The position numbers and the translations under genes are program-made. A stretch of DNA of 64,000 nt from Tectiglobus sp965224045 (GTDB lineage Bacteria; Pseudomonadota; Alphaproteobacteria; Rhizobiales; Hyphomicrobiaceae): contig CBDCYD010000005.1 of the NCBI GenBank assembly GCA_965224045.1, forward strand, positions 186,001 to 250,000, read 5' to 3'. Positions 57,421-64,000 of the stretch are shown here, piece after piece (within the stretch, counting starts at the first letter, position 1; each line of letters begins with the position of its first letter). The notes under the pieces are model-generated. The model saw nothing but the letters and a program-made list of their open reading frames with translations, did no database searches and was not told the DNA's origin.

Positions 57421-58508
57421 TGCCCTGGCTTACGCCGACCTTGCGCACCCGCCGCGAGCAGGCGCGCGACGATGTTGATGCGCGCTTGCCTGGCGCCGAC
57501 TCGCGGGTGCCGAATACCAAGCTGCGCGCGATGTCGGAAGCGCAGGCCAACATGACGCACGACAACGACCTGCACCTGGCCTGGGTCGCGCGCATGATGA
57601 TGCCCGACAAGGCCGAGGATGAATTCGTTGACCGCTGGGCTGGCATCTGGCTGCCGGCCGGGCGCAAGCCGGCCAGCTTTTCGGCCGGCTACATGACTGT
57701 GACGGGCGATGTCGGTGCCATTGTCAACACCGGTGCAGAACTGACGGCCAATGTGTTTGATGATGAGGGTGTGCTCGAGGTCCTGACGTTCGTCGTCACG
57801 GAAGGTGTGACGCTTTCGGCAGGTTCGGCAGCCGTCGCCATTGAAGCCCTGTCGGCTGGTGCGCTTGGCAACCTCATCGAAGGTACTAGCCTCGATTTTG
57901 TCGAACTGCCGGCCGGCATTGACGGCCAGGCGACAATTGCGGCGCCCGGCCTCGCCGGCGGCGCGGACCGCGAGAGCGACGAAGACTGCATTGCGCGCTA
58001 CATCGACGTGATTCAGAAGCCGCCGCACGGCGGCCGCGCCAATGACTATGTGCAATGGGCCAGGGACTATCCCGGCGTGACGCGCGCGTGGGGGGCGCAG
58101 GAAATGGGCGTCGGCACCTACACGGTCCGGGTCATGATGGACGACTTGTTTGCCGACACTGACGGCATTCCGGACGCGGCGGCCGTTGCCGCGGTCGAGG
58201 CATACATTGACACCGTCAGGCCGGTGACCGTGGCCGAGCGCTACATTCTGGCGCCGATCGCACAGACGCTCGACGTCACGGTAACCGGGCTCGCCAATGA
58301 CACACCGGAAGTGCGTGCCAACATCGAGATCGAACTGCGCGCTATGCTGCGCGCCCGTGCCAAGCCGGGCGGGACGATTTGGGGATCGTGGATTACCGAG
58401 GCGATCGCGTCGGCCACCGGCGAGGATCATCACTCCGGTGGCTATTCCGATGTGCCGGCGACCAGCAGCGGGCACATCATCGTGCTCGGGACGGTGAGCT
58501 TTGTCTGA
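57420..58508 (+). CDS. Baseplate J-like protein, Mu gp47
   Basis: 362 aa. MPWLTPTLRTRREQARDDVD, AGIWLPAGRKPASFSAGYMT and GGADRESDEDCIARYIDVIQ, then AWGAQEMGVGTYTVRVMMDD. Baseplate J family wedge protein. Start overlaps gp46 stop (TAATG). Confidence 0.92.
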   Translation: MPWLTPTLRTRREQARDDVDARLPGADSRVPNTKLRAMSEAQANMTHDNDLHLAWVARMMMPDKAEDEFVDRWAGIWLPAGRKPASFSAGYMTVTGDVGAIVNTGAELTANVFDDEGVLEVLTFVVTEGVTLSAGSAAVAIEALSAGALGNLIEGTSLDFVELPAGIDGQATIAAPGLAGGADRESDEDCIARYIDVIQKPPHGGRANDYVQWARDYPGVTRAWGAQEMGVGTYTVRVMMDDLFADTDGIPDAAAVAAVEAYIDTVRPVTVAERYILAPIAQTLDVTVTGLANDTPEVRANIEIELRAMLRARAKPGGTIWGSWITEAIASATGEDHHSGGYSDVPATSSGHIIVLGTVSFV

Positions 58509-59172
58509 GTTCCTGCGGCGCAGCCGCGAAGACTGGGTGCACGTCTTTCTGGCGCTGTTACCTGAAGGTCCGATCTGGCCGCGGCACGCCGCAGGGCTGC
58601 CCTACAGCACCGTCTACGCCCTGATGGGCATTGTGCATCGCTGGGCCGAGCGTGTTGCTACATTCCTGCTGATTGAAGCGTTTCCGCCGTCCTCGTTGGA
58701 ACTGCTCACGGACTGGGAGCGTGTGCTTGGCCTGCCGGAACCGTGCGTCGCCGACCAAGAGTTTTCGATCGCTGAGCGCCAGCAGGCAGTCCGCGAAAAG
58801 CTGCAACGCCGACCTGGTCGACAAGATCGCTACTACATGATCGAGCGCGCAGCAGCGCTCGGATATGACATCACGCTCACCGAGTATGCCATGGCGCAGG
58901 CCGGCATCTCACGCGCCGGCGATAGCACCACCACAGAGGCCGAGGGTCGAATCATCGTCGATCGCGGTCGTGCTGGCGATCCGAGATATCGCTTCGTCTG
59001 GCGCATCACGATTTCCGGACCGCGCCTGACGTGGTTTCGCGCCGGCGCCGGCGGTGGCCGCGCCGGCGAAGACCCGCATTTGCGCATCGCGCGCGCCGAG
59101 GACCTCGAGTGCATTCTCAATGAGATCAAGCCGGCACACACCAAGCTGATATTCGCCTACACGGGGGTCTAG
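58501..59172 (+). CDS. Mu gp48-like protein (DUF2313)
   Basis: 223 aa from TTG 58501. WVHVFLALLPEGPIWPRHAA, LLTDWERVLGLPEPCVADQE and ECILNEIKPAHTKLIFAY match DUF2313, tail protein gp48 at the baseplate periphery. Overlaps gp47 by 8 bp. Confidence 0.88.
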   Translation: MSEFLRRSREDWVHVFLALLPEGPIWPRHAAGLPYSTVYALMGIVHRWAERVATFLLIEAFPPSSLELLTDWERVLGLPEPCVADQEFSIAERQQAVREKLQRRPGRQDRYYMIERAAALGYDITLTEYAMAQAGISRAGDSTTTEAEGRIIVDRGRAGDPRYRFVWRITISGPRLTWFRAGAGGGRAGEDPHLRIARAEDLECILNEIKPAHTKLIFAYTGV

Positions 59173-59176
59173 CAAG

Positions 59177-60112
59177 ATGAAGTATCAACCGCCCTTTAAG
59201 CCCGGCGCGACGCCGGCTGAGCCTGGCATTCACAACGACGACGCAGATGCACCTTACGTCAACGGCAATGCGGAAACCGGAGTCGAAGGCAGTGTGCCGC
59301 CGGCCGAGGGATGGGAACATCCACAACGTGAGATTTTAAAGGTCATCACGGAAGCAGGTCTCACTCCCGATCACGAGGATCTGACCCAGCTTTGGCAGGC
59401 ACTGCAATTGCTCTACGGCCAGGCCACGACCAACTACCTCAACCTTCCGGTCTATCCGGAGGGGTTGACCGCGGACGGCAAGCTGGCCGTCAACAACAAC
59501 GGTGGCGGCGTGCTCGAGCTGGCGCCGGCGCAGGAGTTTGTTTGGCGCGGCTGGGTGAAAATCGACACCGACGACGTGGCGACCGCGCACAAGCAGGTCA
59601 CCACCGTCGCGAACAAGACCTATCACGCGCGCTGGTCGCCACCCGGCTATGGCGCGGCCACGCCGGCGGCCACCTACCCGCACGGCCTGGTCGTGCTCGA
59701 GGACCTGGCCGATGCCGGCTATAACCCGACGTCGGCCGCCGAGGATGACGCGGCATTCGACACGACCTACGACGACATGTTGATTGCGGTGGTGACGACG
59801 GACGGCAGCAACGTCCCGACCATCAAATCGGTGGTCAACAAACAGCGCCTCGAGTCGACGACCGTTCTCACCGACTCGTCGCTGACCAACGACGGCGCCA
59901 ACAGCGCCAACACGACCTGGACGGTGACGCAGGATTGGGCGCGCACGCCGCAGGCGATCGCCGCGCCCTACACCTGGGAATACGACGCCAGCGCCGGCAA
60001 CGATGCCGACATGGATTGCAAGGCGCAGGCGATCACCCGCTACAGCGTTGACGTTTACATGAAACGCGACTTCGCAACCGATCTCGGCGCCACGCTGCGC
60101 GCCGTCGCTTAA
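59177..60112 (+). CDS. Tail fibre-type structural protein
   Basis: 311 aa. N-terminal part (PPFKPGATPAEPGIHNDDAD, GNAETGVEGSVPPAEGWEHP, QREILKVITEAGLTPDHEDL) is typical of the base of phage tail fibres. The remaining 200 residues are beta-rich and Thr/Asp-rich. It follows gp48 by 4 bp. Probably attaches receptor-binding proteins. Confidence 0.7.
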   Translation: MKYQPPFKPGATPAEPGIHNDDADAPYVNGNAETGVEGSVPPAEGWEHPQREILKVITEAGLTPDHEDLTQLWQALQLLYGQATTNYLNLPVYPEGLTADGKLAVNNNGGGVLELAPAQEFVWRGWVKIDTDDVATAHKQVTTVANKTYHARWSPPGYGAATPAATYPHGLVVLEDLADAGYNPTSAAEDDAAFDTTYDDMLIAVVTTDGSNVPTIKSVVNKQRLESTTVLTDSSLTNDGANSANTTWTVTQDWARTPQAIAAPYTWEYDASAGNDADMDCKAQAITRYSVDVYMKRDFATDLGATLRAVA

Positions 60113-60126
60113 CCGAGGGGGACAAC

Positions 60127-60720
60127 ATGCGCGCCAAAATCGGACCCGCCGACCTGGTCGAACAGCTCGGCGACAGCATTGCCGGCGTGCCGGTGCCGCC
60201 GGCGCTGGACGGCCTGACCATTTTCGAGCTGCGCTACGACCGCGCCAATGACCAGCTCGTCGACGGGCGCACGTTGTCGACCTACTGGATTGACAATCGC
60301 GGCCGCAAGCACATCGCGGACCATGACTCGAGCTGGCAGGAGCTGTCCTGCCAGTGGTCTGACACGATCGTGCCCGATGGCGCCGGCGGCTGGCGCGTCG
60401 CAACCGCATCGGACCTGCTGGCGCCGGCGATCAAGACCGAGTGCAGCCGCCGCATTCGCGCGGTGATCAAGGACGATGCCACGCAACGCAATCTGACGGC
60501 CTACGGTGCCGACCTGGTGGCCGTCGTGTCGATCGACGGCGGCACGCTCGACAGCCAGCAAAGCACCGACCTCGCCACCATCCGCGCAACCAGGCTGTGG
60601 GTGTCGGCCATGCTCGCCACCTGCCGCACCCTGATTGTCGCGGCCGATGCCACCTATGCCGACGATGCGCACTGGCCGGCCGCGCCGGCCGGCGCCGCGG
60701 ACCTCGCCGAAAGCCTGTAG
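60127..60720 (+). CDS. Putative tail fibre assembly protein
   Basis: 197 aa. The middle and C-terminal half (LAPAIKTECSRRIRAVIKDD, IDGGTLDSQQSTDLATIRAT, AADATYADDAHWP) resemble the helical region of tail-fibre assembly/DUF4376 proteins. Located between two fibre genes. Function by position and weak similarity. Confidence 0.6.
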   Translation: MRAKIGPADLVEQLGDSIAGVPVPPALDGLTIFELRYDRANDQLVDGRTLSTYWIDNRGRKHIADHDSSWQELSCQWSDTIVPDGAGGWRVATASDLLAPAIKTECSRRIRAVIKDDATQRNLTAYGADLVAVVSIDGGTLDSQQSTDLATIRATRLWVSAMLATCRTLIVAADATYADDAHWPAAPAGAADLAESL

Positions 60721-60723
60721 ACA

Positions 60724-61737
60724 ATGCCCACACTTGCTGAAGTCAAGGCGGCGATCCAAGCCCAGATCGTCGCCGGCGAACCCTATTCGATCCCGCCATC
60801 CGAGCTGCGCACGATCCTGGTCGATCTCTGCGACGCCGTCGAAGGCGAGCGCGCCGCCGCCAACGTCGCTGCAACGGCCACGGCTCCGCTGACCGGTGCC
60901 GATGTGCAGGCGGTGCTGGATGCCGCCGCTGCGTTGATCGCGGCCCGCGCGCCGCTTGCCAGCCCGGCCCTGACCGGCACGCCAACCGCGCCGACCGCGG
61001 ATACGGCCGTGTCATCAACGCAGATCGCGTCGACGGCGTTCGTGCAAAACGTTGTCGCCGCCCTGGTCGACAGCTCGCCCGGCGCGCTCGACACGCTCAA
61101 CGAACTGGCCGCGGCGCTCGGCGACGACCCGAATTTCGCGACCACGGTGACCAACAGCCTAGCGGCCAAGCTGGACCTCGCCGGCGGCACCATGACGGGG
61201 GCGCTGACCCTTGCCAACGATCCGACTGGTGATCTGGAGGCCGCGACACGGCAATTCGTTCTCGCGCAGGCCGCATCCGCCATTCCGACCGGCACGGTGA
61301 TCGCCTGGCTGACCGGCACGCCGCCGACCGGCACGCTGGAATGCGACGGCAGTGCGATTTCCCGCACGACCTATGCCACGTTGTTCGGCGTGCTCGGCAC
61401 GACCTACGGCAACGGTGACGGATCGACGACGTTCAATCTGCCGGACCTGCGCGGCTACTTCCTGCGCGGTTTCGACAACGGCGCCGGCAACGATCCGGAT
61501 GCGGCCAGCCGCACCGACCGTGGTGACGGCACGACGGGCGACAACGTCGGCACCAAGCAGGCCGACGAGTTGAAGTCGCACACGCACACCTACGGCAATT
61601 CAGCCGACAACATCGGCGCCGCGTCCGGTACCGGCGTGAAGGATGCCGAGAACAGCAATTCGTTCACGAGCGGCGCCACCGGCGGCAACGAAACGCGGCC
61701 GAAGAACGTGGCGGTGATGTTCTGCATCAAGACCTGA
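60724..61737 (+). CDS. Tail fibre protein with collar domain
   Basis: 337 aa. Residues about 190-255 are the phage tail collar domain (GTVIAWLTGTPPTGTLECDG, YGNGDGSTTFNLPDLRGYFL), followed by RGDGTTGDNVGTKQADELKS and HTHTYGN near the end. Repeated ALTLANDPTGDLEAATR-like segments precede it. Probable host-recognition fibre. Confidence 0.85.
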   Translation: MPTLAEVKAAIQAQIVAGEPYSIPPSELRTILVDLCDAVEGERAAANVAATATAPLTGADVQAVLDAAAALIAARAPLASPALTGTPTAPTADTAVSSTQIASTAFVQNVVAALVDSSPGALDTLNELAAALGDDPNFATTVTNSLAAKLDLAGGTMTGALTLANDPTGDLEAATRQFVLAQAASAIPTGTVIAWLTGTPPTGTLECDGSAISRTTYATLFGVLGTTYGNGDGSTTFNLPDLRGYFLRGFDNGAGNDPDAASRTDRGDGTTGDNVGTKQADELKSHTHTYGNSADNIGAASGTGVKDAENSNSFTSGATGGNETRPKNVAVMFCIKT

Positions 61738-61757
61738 CTTGAACTGAGGGGGTTACC

Positions 61758-62219
61758 ATGATCTCAGCACTTATGTCGGCGGTGTTCGGGCTGGGCGCGA
61801 GCCTGGTGCCCGATATTCTCAAAGAGGTGAAGGCGAGCCGCGAGGCCGATCGGGAAGAGCGGTTTTTGCGGCTGCAGCATGAGCTGCAGATGGCCCGCCT
61901 CGAGAAGTCTGCAGGAAATCGCCTCGAGGAAGCTGAAGCCAATGTCGCGGCGGAAGAGCTGCGGGCCTTTGCCAGCAACATCAAGCACATCGTTCAGGCA
62001 CAGCATCAGCCTACGGGAATTAAGTGGCTCGACGCGTTCAATTCGTTCTGTCGACCGTTTACGTCGCTCGTTTTCGTCTTCCTCATCGTCTACGTCACGC
62101 TAGGCTTTTCGCACGTGATCCCACAAGAGACGTTCGCGCCACTGTTCATTGATGGCGCCGCTGCGGTGCTTGGCTATTTGTTCGGCTACCGGCCAGGTCG
62201 AAAGAAGCCGGTGCAGTGA
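61758..62219 (+). CDS. Holin-like 3TM protein
   Basis: 153 aa. N-terminal helix, charged coiled coil (KEVKASREADREERFLRLQH, ELQMARLEKSAGNRLEEAEA), then two C-terminal hydrophobic helices (PFTSLVFVFLIVYVTLGF and LFIDGAAAVLGYLFGY). This matches the 3TM-holin family of Mu/HP1-like phages. It forms the membrane lesions that release or trigger the endolysin; overlaps the endolysin gene. Confidence 0.75.
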   Translation: MISALMSAVFGLGASLVPDILKEVKASREADREERFLRLQHELQMARLEKSAGNRLEEAEANVAAEELRAFASNIKHIVQAQHQPTGIKWLDAFNSFCRPFTSLVFVFLIVYVTLGFSHVIPQETFAPLFIDGAAAVLGYLFGYRPGRKKPVQ

Positions 62220-62857
62220 TGACGATCGCGCCGGAAGCCATGGACCTCATCAAGAGTTTCGAGGGCTATCTCAAACCGCTCCGCGACGGCACCGACCGCG
62301 TCCGTCCCTATCGTTGCCCAGCCAAAGTGCCGACCATTGGCTACGGGTCGATCAAGTACCCGGGCGGACGCCGCGTGCGCATGGGCGACCCGCCAATCAC
62401 GCATGACCGTGCGCTGGAGCTGCTGAGCTGGGAAATCTTGCAGCAGTCAGCGCCGGCGGTTGATCGCTACGTGACGATACCACTGCACCCGCTTATGCGC
62501 GGCGCCTTGGTATCGTTTGCCTTCAATTGTGGGACGGGTGCGCTTCGGCGCTCGACGTTACTTAAGCGCGTTAACGCCGAGCGCTGGGAAGACGTGCCGA
62601 AAGAATTTGCCAAATGGCGGATGGGCGGCGGCCGCGTGCTGCGCGGCCTGGTGCGCCGCCGTGCAGCCGAGGCGGCAATGTTCATGCGCGGTGTGCAGGA
62701 GATGCAGAACACCGCCGAGACGGCCGCCGAGGATGACGCCGCGACCTGGCCATACGTCGTGACACACGAGGCACCGGTGCCGCGTCTGCCGCAGCCCGGC
62801 CGCACCGCGCGGCCGTCGCTTTGGAACCGACTCCGGCGCTGGATCATGGGAGCTTGA
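62219..62857 (+). CDS. Endolysin, lysozyme GH24 family
   Basis: 212 aa from ATG 62219 overlapping the holin stop (TGATG). GH24 catalytic pattern: E15 in LIKSFEGY, then C33 and T39 in YRCPAKVPTIGYG (the usual D is C, known in this family; spacing is lengthened by about 9 residues). LVSFAFNCGTGALRRSTLLK and KEFAKWRMGGGRVLRGLVRR are also typical. The C-terminal 60 residues (Pro-rich, ending WNRLRRWIMGA) are extra. No signal sequence. Confidence 0.9.
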   Translation: MTIAPEAMDLIKSFEGYLKPLRDGTDRVRPYRCPAKVPTIGYGSIKYPGGRRVRMGDPPITHDRALELLSWEILQQSAPAVDRYVTIPLHPLMRGALVSFAFNCGTGALRRSTLLKRVNAERWEDVPKEFAKWRMGGGRVLRGLVRRRAAEAAMFMRGVQEMQNTAETAAEDDAATWPYVVTHEAPVPRLPQPGRTARPSLWNRLRRWIMGA

Positions 62858-62861
62858 GGCG

Positions 62862-63269
62862 ATGACCGATCAATGGGTAGCCGCGCAGCATTTCGTTGTC
62901 ACGATGGCGTTTTTCACGGCCAACGTGCTGGTTTGGTTTCGCTTTCGGGACGCCTGGCAGCGCGAACGGGGCTGGACACCTGAAACCACTGTCCTGGCGT
63001 CATGGCTCTGCTTCACGGTCGCGGCTACGCTGATCTGGCTCTACTGGTTCATGCGTTGGCTGGTGAAGGAGAAATCACCGGAGCTGTCGACCTGGTACGT
63101 CGAACAGGCCTGGGTCACCGTACCGTTCGGTGTGGCCATGAGTCTGGCCGTCGCCAGCGTCGGTGCCGCCATGCTGTGGGACGCCTACCGCTGGCACGGC
63201 ATCGGCATCGCCGCCGGCAGCGTGTCGGGCACCTGGATCGCGGCCCTGTTGACGGTGGGGTTGTTGTGA
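62862..63269 (+). CDS. Four-helix membrane protein in lysis cassette
   Basis: 135 aa. Helices FVVTMAFFTANVLVWF, TVLASWLCFTVAATLIWLYW, AWVTVPFGVAMSLAVASVGA and GIAAGSVSGTWIAALLTVGL. It lies 4 bp after the endolysin gene. Could be a second holin or antiholin; not shown. Confidence 0.65.
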   Translation: MTDQWVAAQHFVVTMAFFTANVLVWFRFRDAWQRERGWTPETTVLASWLCFTVAATLIWLYWFMRWLVKEKSPELSTWYVEQAWVTVPFGVAMSLAVASVGAAMLWDAYRWHGIGIAAGSVSGTWIAALLTVGLL

Positions 63270-63293
63270 TGGCCCTTGCAGAGAGTGTGAGAG

Positions 63294-63614
63294 ATGACGA
63301 CCCGAGACTACTCGCCGCCATCGCAGCCCTACGACCTTCACCCGTTGCAGAGACTGCACATCGCCGTATTCGGCCTGCAGGGCGACAACGGCCTGAACAG
63401 CGATGTGAAGACCCTCCGGGACGATCTGCAGGCTCTCAGGGACGACCTGGCCGAGTTGCAGGCAACGCTGCGCACGATCTGGCTCGCCGGCAAGCTGATC
63501 CGGTGGTTTGTCCTCGGCCTGATCACGCTGGCAGTGCTGATAGCGCCCGACGACCTGGCCGACGCGATCGTCCGCGCGCTGGGAGCGGCGAAGACGCTGG
63601 GAGGGTTGCTATGA
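63294..63614 (+). CDS. Coiled-coil membrane protein in lysis cassette
   Basis: 106 aa. Coiled coil NSDVKTLRDDLQALRDDLAE then transmembrane LIRWFVLGLITLAVLIAP. The order (coil, then helix) is opposite to an i-spanin, so spanin is not claimed. Its stop overlaps the next gene (ATGA). Confidence 0.6.
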   Translation: MTTRDYSPPSQPYDLHPLQRLHIAVFGLQGDNGLNSDVKTLRDDLQALRDDLAELQATLRTIWLAGKLIRWFVLGLITLAVLIAPDDLADAIVRALGAAKTLGGLL

Positions 63615-63790
63615 GCCCGCGGCGTTCATCCGAGCGGCTGTTGTTCGCCCTGGCGTCGATGCTGGTGCTCGGCCTGACGATGGGTATCCTCGGCCCGCGC
63701 GTCGCTGCGCGCTTGCCTGCAATGTTTGGCGAGGCCCAGCAGACCCACATCCCGCCGGCGACGCTGGCAGGCCCGCGCACGCCGTCCTGA
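63611..63790 (+). CDS. Small anchored protein, last gene of lysis cassette
   Basis: 59 aa. N-terminal helix LLFALASMLVLGLTMGILG with preceding RRSSER (N-in), then a short periplasmic tail (PPATLAGPRTPS). Possibly a spanin-related or accessory lysis protein. Last gene before the terminator. Confidence 0.55.
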   Translation: MSPRRSSERLLFALASMLVLGLTMGILGPRVAARLPAMFGEAQQTHIPPATLAGPRTPS

Positions 63791-63872
63791 AACCGCTTGG
63801 CCGGCGGTGTGGCCCGTGCCCCCGCCCCCCGGCACTGCCGGCCATCCCCGCCTGGTTCACGCGCCAGGCATT

Positions 63873-63915
63873 CCCCGCCGTCGCGATGTCTCTCCCGCGA
63901 CGGCGGGGGCTCTTT
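63873..63915 (+). terminator. Intrinsic terminator after late operon
   Basis: 12-bp perfect stem CCCCGCCGTCGC/GCGACGGCGGGG (63873-63884, 63897-63908) with a 12-nt loop, followed by GCTCTTTTT. A smaller hairpin CCTGG/CCAGG lies just before it. It ends the packaging-tail-lysis transcription unit. Confidence 0.88.
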
Positions 63916-63959
63916 TTGCGTTTGGGGTGATGGTGCTTGCGCTCGCGTAGCAATTGTGC

Positions 63960-63969
63960 TGTTTGACAA
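63960..63969. other. Right-end integrase arm-type repeat
   Basis: TGTTTGACAA, the same 10-mer as at 10441-10450, preceded by CAATTGTGC. As the only late-end match seen to the repeats beside int, it suggests the prophage right end (attR) lies just past the window. Confidence 0.5.
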
Positions 63970-64000
63970 ACGTCCCAAATGTTCCCGCCTTGTGCCTACC

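Noticed and set aside
57417..58475. 352-codon minus-strand frame antisense to the baseplate J gene
   Set aside because: Shadow of the plus-strand gene, which has clear baseplate J features and overlaps its neighbours in an operon.
59336..60409. 357-codon minus-strand frame across the tail fibre gene
   Set aside because: Arg-rich shadow of a high-GC coding region; no start signal and it crosses two real genes.
48906..61737. Transposable Mu-like prophage
   Set aside because: Only the tail genes are Mu-like. A tyrosine integrase next to a tRNA is present, and no MuA/MuB-like gene was seen.

Overview
The window is high-GC DNA with short overlapping genes. It looks like an alphaproteobacterial chromosome: there is a DUF2312/GapR-type gene, an ArfB, a ChrR-like cupin and many ATGA/TGATG gene junctions. 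I cannot name the genus. About 10.4 kb of host chromosome is followed by a large temperate prophage that runs to, and probably just past, the right edge.

Host part (1-10,318). Leftward genes encode an SDR oxidoreductase, a PEP-mutase/isocitrate-lyase-family enzyme, ArfB, an XRE regulator next to a ChrR-like cupin, and an FAH-family hydrolase. Rightward genes encode a HAD dehalogenase, an isocitrate/isopropylmalate-type dehydrogenase and an SMP-30/gluconolactonase protein. The set suggests breakdown of small organic or sugar acids, but no substrate can be read from sequence. A VOC/glyoxalase gene, a double cold-shock-domain gene, a DUF192 gene and a tRNA-Pro(UGG) follow.

Prophage (10,396 to the right end). 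A leftward integrase reads towards the 3' end of tRNA-Pro, so the tRNA is the likely attachment site. Copies of TGTTTGACAA lie just inside both ends and look like integrase arm sites. Regions in order: int/xis and a leftward operon of small genes (10.46-14.33 kb); an immunity switch with a CI-like repressor, a Cro-like gene and 15-bp TGTCG-N5-CGACA operators in both divergent promoters (14.4-15.5 kb); a replication and DNA-modification module with a lambda-O-like initiator carrying internal iterons, a lone DnaA domain IV, a GapR-like protein and two methyltransferases (16.8-22.3 kb); a run of very small genes, many Cys-rich, most with GGTG just upstream of the start and with exact gene-sized duplications whose ends fall on GGTG (25.4-29.9 kb); a tRNA-like sequence inside a 16-bp perfect inverted repeat (30.07-30.20 kb); an accessory region with XRE regulators and unknown genes (30.2-36.7 kb); two proteins with the same C-terminal peptide (36.8-39.0 kb); lambda-like packaging and head genes (40.2-48.9 kb); a Mu-like contractile tail (48.9-61.7 kb); and lysis genes (61.8-63.8 kb).

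The phage is therefore a mosaic myovirus-type temperate phage: lambda-like head (GpA, W, B, C, D, E families), Mu-like tail and tyrosine-recombinase integration. No Mu transposase was seen. A family of 26-nt palindromes (11-bp arms, loop TGTT/TGCT) is scattered between 18 and 36 kb. Three genes between 38.7 and 45.6 kb carry what looks like one extra base in a homopolymer. The tail-chaperone gene has a T7 slippery site, and the Mu gpN homologue is split by one in-frame TGA.
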